From assembly GCA_023391335.1 (NCBI GenBank), contig JAEWBG010000081.1, positions 1 to 20,353 on the forward strand: DNA of 20,353 bases. The letters run 5' to 3'. Positions 1-7,921 of the stretch are shown one piece after another; within the stretch, counting starts at the first letter, position 1; each line of letters starts with the position of its first letter. Both the position numbers and the translations under genes were made by a program. Below the pieces are notes generated by a model that ran no database searches, was not told the origin of the DNA, and saw nothing but the letters and a program-made list of their open reading frames with translations. The stretch comes from Pseudomonadota bacterium. Its GTDB lineage: Bacteria; Pseudomonadota; Gammaproteobacteria; Steroidobacterales; Steroidobacteraceae.

Positions 1-135
1 GTTCTGGCTTGATCCTTGTGCTCTTTGTGTCCGTCCGCTCTTGAATCTTTACCAGCATTCCTTTGTGTTCCTTGTGTTGCGTCCGGACTCTTGTTCTCTT
101 TTCTGACCCGTCACTGGTCACGCGTCACTCGACGC
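1..135. repeat. CTTTGTG-type repeat cluster with GTCAC motifs
   Basis: This gene-free stretch lies downstream of the diguanylate cyclase. Two related units are visible, around 16-46 and 60-103. Each reads as a short run of CTTTGTG-like words followed by a GTCCG(G) word. The reverse complement of the second unit aligns closely with 19037-19075 at the other end of the window, sharing CCGGACGC and CACAAAG blocks. The first unit shares a 15-base exact match (16-30) with 19055-19069 in inverted orientation. At 110-128 there are three GTCAC words. No ORF here looks protein-like. The function is unknown; it behaves like a dispersed intergenic repeat. Confidence 0.5.
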
Positions 136-1095
136 TCAATCCATCCTCTCAACACTCACCTTATTGCGCCCCGCCGCTTTGCTGGCATACACGCCGGCAT
201 CGCAGCGTGCCATCAGATTGTCTAACGTCGAGCCGGACGGAACCACGCTCTTCCATCCTGCGACACCGAAGCTCGCGGTCACCTTGAACGTGGCGCCCTC
301 GCTTGCGAAGTCGACGGCTTGAACTTGTTCGCGCAGATGCTCGGCCGCGGTTGTTCCATTCGCGACCGTGGTTTCCGTCAAGACAATCACGAATTCCTCA
401 CCGCCGTAGCGCGCGACCCAGTCGGATCCACGCACACCGTGCTGTAGTTTGGCCACGAACCATTTCAGCACTTCGTCACCGACGAGATGACCGTACGTGT
501 CATTGATCTTCTTGAAATGATCCACATCGCACATGATCAAGCTGAGCGGGCGCCCGTACCGAACGGCGCGATCGATCTCTCGCGGCAGCTGCTCCATCAG
601 ATAGCGACGGTTGTACGCGCCGGTTAAAGGATCGGTGATCGAAAGACGGCGGTTCTCTTCGTTTGCGGTCCGCAATGAGCGTTCCAACGTGACGATGCGC
701 TTGCCGGTATTCAAGCGGGCGATGAGTTCGGGTTCGATGACAGGTTTGGTGAGGTAATCGTCTGCACCGGCCTGAAGACCTGTCACAACGTGTTCGACGG
801 CATCGCGAGCGGTGAGCAGGATGGTGTAGATGTAACCGGTGCGCTTCAATGCTCGTAGGGCACTACAGAGGGCAATGCCGTCCATCTCCGGCATTTCCCA
901 ATCGGTGATCATCAACTGGAAATCGTCGGAGTCGATTTTCGCGAGTGCTTCCTTGCCGTTGCTCGCCGTATCGACATCGTAGCCTGCTCGCTTTAGAAGC
1001 CGAGCCATGATCAGACGCTGCGTCGGCTCGTCATCGACCAGCAAAATGCGCCAGCGTGTTTGTGCCTCAGGGGGTGAGAGAACAGCTTCAGTCAT
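136..1095 (-). CDS. Response regulator with GGDEF domain (REC-GGDEF diguanylate cyclase)
   Basis: Predicted cytoplasmic enzyme that makes cyclic di-GMP from two GTP, controlled by phosphorylation of its receiver. Numbering below is from an in-frame GTG at 1146 (336 aa); from the ATG at 1095 the protein is 319 aa. The receiver spans about 32-150, with acidic pair DDE (38-40), phospho-acceptor D82 in TDWEMP and K134 in TKP. The GGDEF domain covers about 168-335. Its active-site loop is GGEEF (248-252), an accepted variant, and an RxxD inhibitory site, RGSD (239-242), lies five residues before it, so feedback inhibition by product is likely. This is the WspR/PleD-like REC-GGDEF layout with one receiver. 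ATG 1095 was preferred because the residues before it are not domain-like, but neither start has a strong ribosome site. It is probably its own transcription unit, 100-150 bp after the DUF4097 gene. Confidence 0.9.
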   Translation of the reverse strand: MTEAVLSPPEAQTRWRILLVDDEPTQRLIMARLLKRAGYDVDTASNGKEALAKIDSDDFQLMITDWEMPEMDGIALCSALRALKRTGYIYTILLTARDAVEHVVTGLQAGADDYLTKPVIEPELIARLNTGKRIVTLERSLRTANEENRRLSITDPLTGAYNRRYLMEQLPREIDRAVRYGRPLSLIMCDVDHFKKINDTYGHLVGDEVLKWFVAKLQHGVRGSDWVARYGGEEFVIVLTETTVANGTTAAEHLREQVQAVDFASEGATFKVTASFGVAGWKSVVPSGSTLDNLMARCDAGVYASKAAGRNKVSVERMD

Positions 1096-1167
1096 GCCCG
1101 GGGGATCGTACCCGCTCACGGTCTGAGGCGTAAAGGAAATCAGCACCTCATCTGTGTCGATTTTTCA

Positions 1168-1184
1168 GGCGTTCGCCAAACGCC
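1168..1184. other. Small hairpin upstream of the diguanylate cyclase gene
   Basis: Perfect inverted repeat GGCGTT / AACGCC with a 5-base loop, between the DUF4097 gene and the diguanylate cyclase gene. Read on the minus strand it is followed by TGAAAAA, not a T-run, so it is not a standard intrinsic terminator. It could be a protein-binding site or a leader hairpin. Confidence 0.3.
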
Positions 1185-1246
1185 GACACCGTCTGCCCGG
1201 TACGTGCACTACGTCGCATATTTTCGGCGGAATTTTCCGAGTGTCT

Positions 1247-2125
1247 TCAGCGCTTGCACAGCTGCACTTCGCCATTGAGCGTTTTGATCCGCACGTTCGC
1301 CGAGCCCTGGCCTTCACGGAAACGCAGTTCATGGCCCGGCCCATATTCGTGACTGCGCTGCTCCTTCGGACCGAAGCAGTTGTCGATTTCCCCGTTGAAC
1401 GTTTCGATGTTGAATTCGGCATCGACCGCGCCTTCGAACATCATGCGCATCTCGCCATTGATCGCTTCAGCGTCGACCCGCGCATCGCGAGCCAGCTTGG
1501 ACACGAGATCCAGTGAGCCGTTGGTCGTCTTGATGCGGGCGCGGCCCAATTCAGCCACGCGCACCTCGAGATCGCCTGAAACCGTGGATAGATCGAGTTC
1601 CCGGCTGCCGCCGATCAACGTCACATCACCGCTCACCGTGTTGATGCGCAAAGGTGCCCCGGCATCATTGGCCTTCACTGTGACCTCACCGCTCACCGTG
1701 GTCGCTTCGCATTCTCCGGACCAGATCTGCGTCTGGATTGAGCCGCTCACCGCCTGCAATCTTTGATCGCCGCGAACTTGCTCGATGGTTTGATCGGCAC
1801 TGACCGAATTGACGCTGACTGCGCTCGCACGCGGGATTCGGACTTGCAAATCGGTATCGGCACCGTGATGACGCCCTTCATTCAGCACCACCCGAACGAT
1901 GGTCAAACGCCCGTCGCGACGAAAGTCGAGACGCTCGACTTGCGGCCCGAGGTCCGCCTGCACCTGCACCTCGTTTCGATCCCATCCGAGCACGTGCACT
2001 TGACCGGCGACGTTGGTGATTTGCACCTCGCCTTTGGGATCGGCTTCCAAACTGCGCTGTACGGGGTCTGCATGTACCAACGATGCACACAGCATCGCGA
2101 GCAGCGCGATCGACTGCATCTTCAT
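1247..2125 (-). CDS. Secreted DUF4097-type beta-repeat protein
   Basis: A 292 aa protein with a clear signal peptide: hydrophobic residues 5-18 and a likely cut after VHA (17-19). The rest is built of short beta-strand repeats, each with a turn of the form xVSGxVxV or xxNGxxxL. At least nine are visible, for example near residues 38, 126, 144, 164, 182, 202, 222, 243 and 283. This is the repeat style of the DUF4097 (adhesin-like, beta-helical) family. Its molecular function is not established. There are Cys at 139, 250 and 289, so a disulfide in the periplasm is possible. The ATG overlaps the stop of the preceding membrane-protein gene (ATGA at 2122-2125), so the two are probably translationally coupled. 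By context it is an envelope protein made with, or sensed by, the sigma/anti-sigma pair upstream. Confidence 0.82.
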   Translation of the reverse strand: MKMQSIALLAMLCASLVHADPVQRSLEADPKGEVQITNVAGQVHVLGWDRNEVQVQADLGPQVERLDFRRDGRLTIVRVVLNEGRHHGADTDLQVRIPRASAVSVNSVSADQTIEQVRGDQRLQAVSGSIQTQIWSGECEATTVSGEVTVKANDAGAPLRINTVSGDVTLIGGSRELDLSTVSGDLEVRVAELGRARIKTTNGSLDLVSKLARDARVDAEAINGEMRMMFEGAVDAEFNIETFNGEIDNCFGPKEQRSHEYGPGHELRFREGQGSANVRIKTLNGEVQLCKR

Positions 2126-2694
2126 AGATCCGCCTTGGCCGACGCAGCCGTCGGCATCTCGTTGACTTGAGTGAGCAACTGCAACTCGCTTTGATAGGTC
2201 GACATCAACAATTCCTGCAGTAATGCATTCGATGGCTGCTGCGCGAGCGTCTGACCGATCTCATGCGCTGCTTTGCGCAGGTCGGCCAAATTGCGCCGCA
2301 GCTTCGCTTGCGTGAGCGGTGGCAAGTTCGCGATGCGCCGTTCGAATTGCGCTTCGAGAGCGGCATGGGTCTTCTGGTAATCAGCGCCCAACTCTTGCAC
2401 GCCGAACTTAGCAGGCATCGCCGTTAAAGCCGGTGCCGGCATCTCAACCTGTGCCTGCGTAGGCTGAGGTGCATGTTCACGCATGAGAAAGTACGTGGTT
2501 GCGGAGGAACCCACGATCAACAACACGCCCGCTGCGATTTGCCATACGCGATGAAAACTTCCGCCGCCGCGCCTAGTGGATCCATCCGCAGTAATTTCGG
2601 CTTGGATGCCTGCCCACAGATCGCGCTGCGGTTTCACTTCGCGCGGCACGCTTGCCAGCAATTCGTCCAATCGATCACGAGGCGACTCGCTCAT
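2122..2694 (-). CDS. Single-pass membrane protein, probable anti-sigma factor
   Basis: A 190 aa protein from the ATG at 2694. That start was chosen because it overlaps the stop of the sigma gene (ATGA, 2691-2694); an open frame continues to 2763 but runs into the sigma gene. The N-terminal ~48 residues are charged and cytoplasmic, with DRLDELLASVPREV near the start resembling sigma-binding segments. One transmembrane helix follows at about 50-71, then a C-terminal part rich in Gln, Leu and Ala that looks helical (about 100-180) and is predicted periplasmic. The position between an ECF sigma gene and a secreted protein is typical of anti-sigma factors. I see no HxxxCxxC zinc motif, so it is not a ZAS-type anti-sigma. 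A periplasmic sensing or heavy-metal-resistance-like fold is an alternative for the C-terminal part. The anti-sigma role is inferred from context. Confidence 0.7.
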   Translation of the reverse strand: MSESPRDRLDELLASVPREVKPQRDLWAGIQAEITADGSTRRGGGSFHRVWQIAAGVLLIVGSSATTYFLMREHAPQPTQAQVEMPAPALTAMPAKFGVQELGADYQKTHAALEAQFERRIANLPPLTQAKLRRNLADLRKAAHEIGQTLAQQPSNALLQELLMSTYQSELQLLTQVNEMPTAASAKADL

Positions 2695-3389
2695 GACGCA
2701 TTCTCCGCCAACCCTAATCGTTCTCGCAGTAGCGCTCGTGCGCGATGCAATTGCGCTTTGCACGTGCCTACTGCGATGCCCAACATGTCCGCAACTTCCT
2801 CGTGGCTATAGCCATACACGGCTTGCAGCACGACCACGTGACGCGCACCTTCAGGCAGTCTCGCCAGTGCTCCCTCCACATCCATGACTTCACCGAGATC
2901 CGCCTCGACGGGTCGCGAAGCATCGACATCGGTGGCCGCCTCTACCGCGTCGGAGTCGGATTCAGAACGCGTCCCATGGTTGCGCAGATGTCCGAGCACT
3001 TCGTTGACCGCTATTCGGTGTAACCACGTGCTGAAGGCACTGCGCCCCTCGAACAATTTGAGATTGCGCCACGCCCGCACGAACGTCGCCTGCGTGCAGT
3101 CCTCCGCAAGATCGCGGCGTCTACACATCCGCAGACACAGGCCCATCACCCGAGCGCTGTGGCGGCGGTAGAGCCGCTCGAAGGCCCGCATATCCCCGCG
3201 ACGCGCGGCTGCAACCAAGCCCTCATCGGTGAGCGAGGTCACCTCGGCTTCCGCAGTGCTAGTCCGCCGGGAAAGTTCTGACTCTGAGCTCACAAGGGAA
3301 AGCACACCGTCACCAACGCATTCTTGATGATGCTTGGATGCGAGGTGGGAGGGAAAGGTTTGAATGACGACCGGACATGACGGACGCAT
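2691..3389 (-). CDS. RNA polymerase sigma factor, ECF (sigma-70 family)
   Basis: ECF sigma factor that redirects RNA polymerase to a small promoter set. From ATG 3389 it is 232 aa. Region 2 covers about 57-125, with core-binding and -10 recognition sequences around DLAEDCTQATFVRAW and STWLHRIAVNEV. Region 4 is at about 171-224, with the recognition helix near YSHEEVADMLGIAVGTCK. An acidic linker (about 141-170) joins them. The first ~30 residues do not look like sigma sequence, and ECF factors are usually near 190-205 aa, so GTG at 3305 (204 aa) or GTG at 3293 (200 aa) may be the true start; none has a strong ribosome site. It is first in a three-gene operon with two ATGA overlaps. Autoregulation is usual for such operons. 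The repeats at 3395-3449 lie just upstream. Confidence 0.93.
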   Translation of the reverse strand: MRPSCPVVIQTFPSHLASKHHQECVGDGVLSLVSSESELSRRTSTAEAEVTSLTDEGLVAAARRGDMRAFERLYRRHSARVMGLCLRMCRRRDLAEDCTQATFVRAWRNLKLFEGRSAFSTWLHRIAVNEVLGHLRNHGTRSESDSDAVEAATDVDASRPVEADLGEVMDVEGALARLPEGARHVVVLQAVYGYSHEEVADMLGIAVGTCKAQLHRARALLRERLGLAENAS

Positions 3390-3392
3390 TCT

Positions 3393-3516
3393 CGTCAGGA
3401 GGGACCGTCGTCAGGAAGGATGCTGCGCATCAGGAAGGACTGCGTCAGGCCAATCCATGAAGGAAGCTGCGCTCGCATCCCGCGGGGCTCTGACCCGCCG
3501 CTAGGCCCTCCTGACG
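3393..3516. promoter_or_regulatory. TCAGGARGGA direct repeats and inverted partner upstream of the sigma gene
   Basis: Three near-identical 10-mers, TCAGGARGGA, start at 3395, 3411 and 3430, and a partial TCAGG follows at 3445. Steps are 15-19 bases. An 11-base inverted partner of the first copy (CGTCAGGAGGG, 3393-3403) is at 3506-3516. On the sense strand of the sigma operon they read TCCYTCCTGA. The location ahead of an ECF sigma gene suggests regulator binding or promoter elements, but no clear -35/-10 pair was identified. The GCCGATC / GATCGGC arms at 3548-3574 have no T-run and are not a convincing terminator for the REC-EAL gene. Confidence 0.4.
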
Positions 3517-3588
3517 TGCAAGCGTCCTACTTGCCGAAGGCCTTCCTGCCGATCAGTCGAACGAGGCGATCGGCCGTCGTTTCAGCTT

Positions 3589-4761
3589 TTACGTCTGCTT
3601 CGCATTCCACTCGCGAACCGCGCCTTCCAGAACCGTGCCGGGCATCGGCTTGCCGATGAAGTAGCCCTGGGCGCGATCGCAGCCGACGCCATCGAGGAAA
3701 TCCAGGATCTCCTGAGTCTCTACGCCCTCTGCACACGCCGTTAGACGCAACTTGTGGGCTAACAGCACCATGGTTTCCACCATCGTTCTGGCGTCCTCGT
3801 GCGCAAAAATGTCGCGCACGAAGGAGGTGTCGATTTTCAATTCGCTGAATGGCATCAGATACAGCTGCTTCAGTGACGAATAGCCCGTACCGAAGTCATC
3901 GATGGACAAGCCGAAGTTCTTGACGCGCATCCGTGTGAGCACGTCCATGGTCGTACCCGGATCGAACATCGCCGCAGTCTCCGTCACTTCGAAGACGATG
4001 CGGCGTGCATCGGCCCCCATTTGCGAAGCCATGCGCGCGACCTGATCGGGGAATGCCAAATCGTTCAATAACTGCGGCGATAGATTCACAGCCACCGTGA
4101 GCGGCAAGCCCGCCGCGTCCCATGCGCGACACTGCGAAAGCGCCATTTCGAGCACCTGCTCAGTGAGACGGCGAATCAGGCCATGTTTTTCTGCGATTGC
4201 GATAAACCGCGGCGGCGACACGTACCCGAGCGTGGAATGTTTCCAGCGGGCAAGCGCTTCCACGCCTTCGATGATCCACTTCCCCTGTGCAACGCGCGTC
4301 GCTTTAGGCTGGTAGTGCACCTCGAGCTGGCGCCGATCGAGTGCTTCGGTCAGTGACTCCAGGTTGATCGGCGAGTCGCTGCGCAAACATTGCTTCAACG
4401 TCGCTTCGAGGTCGGCCAGCAGAATCGGTTTTTGGAGCGCACCGAGCATGTTCAGCCCTTGGGCTTTACCGATTTGTTGGGCCGTGGCCAGCACGCGTTG
4501 ATCCATGCCGCTCGCAACCAGAATTTGCGCCTTACTGCCGTGTTCGCCGAGATAACGCAGCAGTTCGATGCCATCCGCGCCCGGCATCTGCAAATCCAGC
4601 ACTACGACGCTGGGCTGGAAATCTTCGACTGCGCGACGGAATGCGACGGGGTCAGTGACCGCACAAGCTTCGAAGCCCATGGTCATGGCCGCTTCGGAGA
4701 TGAACTCGCAGAGGTCCGGCTGATCGTCGATCACCAGCAGCTTATTGCTCAATTCAGGCAA
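3589..4761 (-). CDS. Response regulator with EAL domain (REC-EAL c-di-GMP phosphodiesterase), copy 1
   Basis: Predicted c-di-GMP phosphodiesterase that hydrolyses c-di-GMP to pGpG, switched by a receiver domain, as in RocR/PvrR-type proteins. Numbering is for the 398 aa frame opening at ATG 4785. The receiver runs about 15-132, with acidic pair D20/D21, D64 in LDLQMP and K119 in QKP. The EAL domain is at about 140-392 and keeps the expected metal and catalytic residues: EAL 176-178, N234, E266, DD 296-297 in DDFGTG, K317, E353 and Q373. It should therefore be active. The best start is TTG 4761 (390 aa), six bases after a perfect AGGAGG (4768-4773) that sits inside the end of the kinase gene; ATG 4785 has no such site. 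The TTG precedes the kinase stop (TGA, 4754-4756), so the genes overlap by 8 bp. It is the last gene of the operon. Confidence 0.92.
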   Translation of the reverse strand: MPELSNKLLVIDDQPDLCEFISEAAMTMGFEACAVTDPVAFRRAVEDFQPSVVVLDLQMPGADGIELLRYLGEHGSKAQILVASGMDQRVLATAQQIGKAQGLNMLGALQKPILLADLEATLKQCLRSDSPINLESLTEALDRRQLEVHYQPKATRVAQGKWIIEGVEALARWKHSTLGYVSPPRFIAIAEKHGLIRRLTEQVLEMALSQCRAWDAAGLPLTVAVNLSPQLLNDLAFPDQVARMASQMGADARRIVFEVTETAAMFDPGTTMDVLTRMRVKNFGLSIDDFGTGYSSLKQLYLMPFSELKIDTSFVRDIFAHEDARTMVETMVLLAHKLRLTACAEGVETQEILDFLDGVGCDRAQGYFIGKPMPGTVLEGAVREWNAKQT

Positions 4762-7147
4762 CGCGAGCCTCCTTGTCCAACACATAACGGATGCGCAGCG
4801 CCAAGTCTTCGTTGCGATAGGGCTTACTGATCACTTCGGCGGATGCAAGACCGACGGTACTCGCGAGGACCGTGTTCTCGGCATAGCCGGTCGTGAACAG
4901 CACTTCGATATTCGGACGCAACTCGCGCGCACGCTTGGCCAGTGCGGGTCCGAGGACTCCGCCCGGCATCATCACATCCGTAAACAGAAGGTCGACTCGC
5001 TCAGGCCCGCACAAAATCTTCAGTGCCGCAGCGGCATTTGCCGCCGCCAGCGCACGATATCCCAATTGCACCAGCGCGGTGACAACGGTTTCCCGCAAGT
5101 CGGCATCGTCTTCGACCACCAGGATGGTCTCGTGGCCGCCCGGCGCCGCCTTGGTCACGATGGTGTCTTCGCGCTCCGATTCCTGCTGATCGCAGCGTGG
5201 CAGGAGCAATCGCACCGTGGTGCCGCGTCCAACCGTGCTTTCGATGGTCGCCACGCCGCCGGATTGTTCGGCAAAGCCATGCACCATGGCGAGCCCCAAG
5301 CCGCTACCTTTGCCGGATTCCTTCGTCGTGAAGAAGGGCTCGAACACGCGCTTCAAAACATCGGGAGGAATGCCGCAACCCGAATCGGTGACCGAAATCG
5401 ACACATACTCGCCCGGCTCGATTTGCGGATGGTCGCGGCAGAACGCGTCGTCGAGCGTGACGTTCTGAGTGCGAACCGTCAGGCGACCGCCCTGCGTCAT
5501 CGCATCGCGCGCATTGATCGCGAGATTCAGAATCGCATTTTCGAATTGGCCGGCATCGACGCGCGTGCGCCACAAGTCGTGAGCCTGCAGCATTCTCACT
5601 TCAATCGACTCGCCCAGCGTGCGCTGCATGAGTTCGGTGAGACCGGATAGCTGCTTGTTCAAATCGATCACGGTCGGTGCCAGGATCTGACGTCGTGCGA
5701 ATGTGAGCAGTCTGCGAGTGAGGTCTGCACCGCGCACCGCTGCGCGCATCGCGGTGTGCACTTTGCGAGCGAGACTCGGGGTTTCCGCAACGCTGCGCTC
5801 GATCAACTGCAAATTGCCGATCACAACGCCTAGCAAGTTGTTGAAGTCGTGTGCGATACCGCCGGTCAACTGACCGATGGCTTCCATCTTTTGCGCTTCC
5901 ATCAACCGCGATTCGAGCCGCTTGAGCTCGGTGAGATCGTAGAGAATGGAGAAGTAGCCAAGCACTTCGCGGTTCGGTCCGAACTGCGGCACGAAATGGT
6001 TTTGCCATTCGCGCGGCCGACCATTGCGCATTCCCGTTTGCATCACGAGGCCAGGTTCGCCACGCAGCGCTGCCGCCATGTGGCGCAGCACATCCTCGTC
6101 TGCGTCGCGCGGCATCACTTCGCGAATGCTCTTACCGATGAGCTCGTTTTGCGAGCGTCCCAACCACTCTTCCAGAGCTCGGTTGGCGTACGTCACGATG
6201 GATTGTTTATTGACGAAGATGACGGGCGTCGGCACCGCATTGAGCGTGAGCTCGAAGAAATCGCGCGTTTCGCGCAGCTGCCGCTCGGCCACCACTCGAT
6301 CCGTCACGTCTTGATAGGTGCCATGCAAGCGCACCGTCTTGTCGCTGCGCCGTTCTACTTTGACGATCAATCGCACCCAAATGTCGTGGCCGCGTGCGTT
6401 CGTCATCAGCACTTGCAACTCGCCAGGCGTTCCGTCTTCGATCGCACGCGAGAATAGTTCGGTGAGCTTTGGCTGATCTTCTGGGCGGCAAAATCGCTTG
6501 GTGCTCTCGAGATCGATCGGATGATTCACCGGCAACTGGTGAAGCGCATAAACCGCTTCGGTCCAACGCGCTCTGCCGGTGACAACGTCGTATTCCCACC
6601 CGCCGATTTTTGCGGTGGCCTGCATGTCCTTGAGCAGATTGTCGACACGCACGCGTTCGGTTACGTCTTGGAATACCAGCACGGTGCCGATCGAGCGGCC
6701 CTGCTCGGTGACCGGCACGATGCGATATTCAACAGGGCGAAGCTGGCCGTCTTTGCGGCGCAGGAGCGCACCGACGCCACGCATGATGTCGGTGGTGTAG
6801 CGAACGCGGCGGACCGGATCGGCTTTGCCGCCGTCATCGTTAATCAGGACGCGGTAATCGATCCCGGCGAGTTCTTCTAAGTCGTATCCGAGCAACTTCG
6901 CGGCAGCAGGGTTCGCGTAGCGAACCGTGCCGACGTTGTCCAATTCGAGAACGCCTTCGCCGGCACCTTCGACGATGGCTTGGTTGCGACGATTGGTCGC
7001 CGCTAGAACGGCGAAGCGAGCTTGAGTCGCGTCGCCCTTGCGTCGCGAGTAGAGCAAACACCCCAACGCTGCGATAAAGGCCAGCAGACCGCCGACAGCC
7101 ATCGCCGTCGGCCCGAACTGCTCGAGCCCTCTGAGCAACGTGTCCAT
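4754..7147 (-). CDS. Membrane-anchored PAS hybrid sensor histidine kinase (PAS x3-HisKA-HATPase-REC)
   Basis: A 797 aa hybrid kinase. One transmembrane helix lies at about 13-34 with almost no periplasmic part, so sensing is probably cytoplasmic or in the membrane. Three PAS-type domains follow at about 50-168, 170-293 and 295-413, each ending in a DVTE/DLTE-like sequence. The HisKA domain has H433 in GGIAHDFNNLL. The HATPase domain is at about 530-652, with an N-box NLAINARDAM, a G1 box DSGCGIP and a G2 box GKGSGLGLAM. The C-terminal receiver (673-792) has D724 in FTDVMMPGG and K775. The next gene, a REC-EAL protein, overlaps its end, so the kinase may phosphorylate its own receiver, D64 of REC-EAL, or both. 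The start is 19 bp after the NarL-type gene and has a poor ribosome site, so coupling to the upstream gene is likely. Confidence 0.93.
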   Translation of the reverse strand: MDTLLRGLEQFGPTAMAVGGLLAFIAALGCLLYSRRKGDATQARFAVLAATNRRNQAIVEGAGEGVLELDNVGTVRYANPAAAKLLGYDLEELAGIDYRVLINDDGGKADPVRRVRYTTDIMRGVGALLRRKDGQLRPVEYRIVPVTEQGRSIGTVLVFQDVTERVRVDNLLKDMQATAKIGGWEYDVVTGRARWTEAVYALHQLPVNHPIDLESTKRFCRPEDQPKLTELFSRAIEDGTPGELQVLMTNARGHDIWVRLIVKVERRSDKTVRLHGTYQDVTDRVVAERQLRETRDFFELTLNAVPTPVIFVNKQSIVTYANRALEEWLGRSQNELIGKSIREVMPRDADEDVLRHMAAALRGEPGLVMQTGMRNGRPREWQNHFVPQFGPNREVLGYFSILYDLTELKRLESRLMEAQKMEAIGQLTGGIAHDFNNLLGVVIGNLQLIERSVAETPSLARKVHTAMRAAVRGADLTRRLLTFARRQILAPTVIDLNKQLSGLTELMQRTLGESIEVRMLQAHDLWRTRVDAGQFENAILNLAINARDAMTQGGRLTVRTQNVTLDDAFCRDHPQIEPGEYVSISVTDSGCGIPPDVLKRVFEPFFTTKESGKGSGLGLAMVHGFAEQSGGVATIESTVGRGTTVRLLLPRCDQQESEREDTIVTKAAPGGHETILVVEDDADLRETVVTALVQLGYRALAAANAAAALKILCGPERVDLLFTDVMMPGGVLGPALAKRARELRPNIEVLFTTGYAENTVLASTVGLASAEVISKPYRNEDLALRIRYVLDKEARVA

Positions 7148-7166
7148 AAAAGGATGGTGCCCGTGG

Positions 7167-7895
7167 CTATGCCCTCGTGCCGGGTTCGCGGCCCGCGTAC
7201 CAATTCACGGCGTACTGCATGAGCTGAGCGGAGGTGCGTAGAGACAGCTTGCGCTTGATGCGTTGGCGATGCGACTCGACGGTCTTCACGCTGAGATTCA
7301 ACGCTTCGGCCGTTTGGCGCGTGGACAAGCCTTTGCCGATCATGTGCAGCACCTGCAGCTCTCGATTGGTCAGGCTATCGACCGGGTTAGATGAGATGTA
7401 GGAGCCGCCCGAAGCGAACTTCTCGATCATGCTGTTGCCGACGGCTTCGCTCACATAGATGCCGCCTTCGAGCACGCGGCGTAGCGCCACCAGGAATTGA
7501 TCCGACGCGGCTTGCTTCATGATGTAGCCGTTGGCACCTGCGGAGAGCATGCGCTCCGCATAGATGGCTTCATCGTGCATCGAGAGCACCAAGAGCGGCA
7601 GCGACGGATAGTGTGCGCGAGCGTCCTTGACGAGTTCGAGGCCATCGCCCTGCTTCAGCGACACATCCACGATCACCGCATCGGGCTCTAATTCGCGGAT
7701 CAGCGATTTCGCTTCGCGCGCGGTCTCCGCTTCGCCGCAGACTTCCAAGTCCGCTTCCGCTTCGATCAGACGGCGCAAACCCTGACGCACGATCGGATGG
7801 TCGTCGACGATCAGCACGCGACGTTTACGATCTTTCGGCACGCTGGTGGGCGGTTTGTGTGCAGGTTTGAACAGTGATGATGTCCCGATACTCAT
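7167..7895 (-). CDS. NarL/FixJ-family response regulator, copy 1
   Basis: A 242 aa DNA-binding response regulator. The receiver is at about 26-142, with acidic pair D31/D32, phospho-acceptor D77 in IVDVSL, switch S105 in LSMHDE and K127. A LuxR-type helix-turn-helix occupies about 173-235 and contains LTNRELQVLHMIGKGLSTR and the recognition helix around SVKTVESHR. About 25 extra N-terminal residues, rich in Lys and Pro, precede the receiver. The ATG is preceded by AAGGAG at a spacing of about ten bases. The gene starts 26 bp after the HisKA_3 kinase gene, the probable cognate kinase, and ends 19 bp before the hybrid kinase. It is clearly similar to the regulator at 9657-10325, especially around the VLVLSM..DEA.YAERxL segment. 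Targets are unknown; autoregulation of the operon is plausible. Confidence 0.94.
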   Translation of the reverse strand: MSIGTSSLFKPAHKPPTSVPKDRKRRVLIVDDHPIVRQGLRRLIEAEADLEVCGEAETAREAKSLIRELEPDAVIVDVSLKQGDGLELVKDARAHYPSLPLLVLSMHDEAIYAERMLSAGANGYIMKQAASDQFLVALRRVLEGGIYVSEAVGNSMIEKFASGGSYISSNPVDSLTNRELQVLHMIGKGLSTRQTAEALNLSVKTVESHRQRIKRKLSLRTSAQLMQYAVNWYAGREPGTRA

Positions 7896-7921
7896 GGTCT
7901 AAGCACTCCTTAAATCAATCT

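Noticed and set aside
1168..1184. Hairpin as terminator of the sigma/DUF4097 operon
   Set aside because: No T-run follows on the minus strand, and it lies about 60 bp past the stop; retained only as an unexplained hairpin.
1154..2170. Plus-strand frames opposite the DUF4097 gene (120, 128 and 135 codons)
   Set aside because: The minus-strand reading has a signal peptide, regular repeats and overlapping operon junctions; the plus-strand frames have none of these.
4745..5650. A 301-codon open frame on the plus strand, antisense to the hybrid kinase
   Set aside because: It lies fully opposite the HATPase and receiver regions of a well-recognised kinase, has no domain-like sequence, and is rich in the His/Arg/Gln typical of antisense frames in GC-rich DNA.
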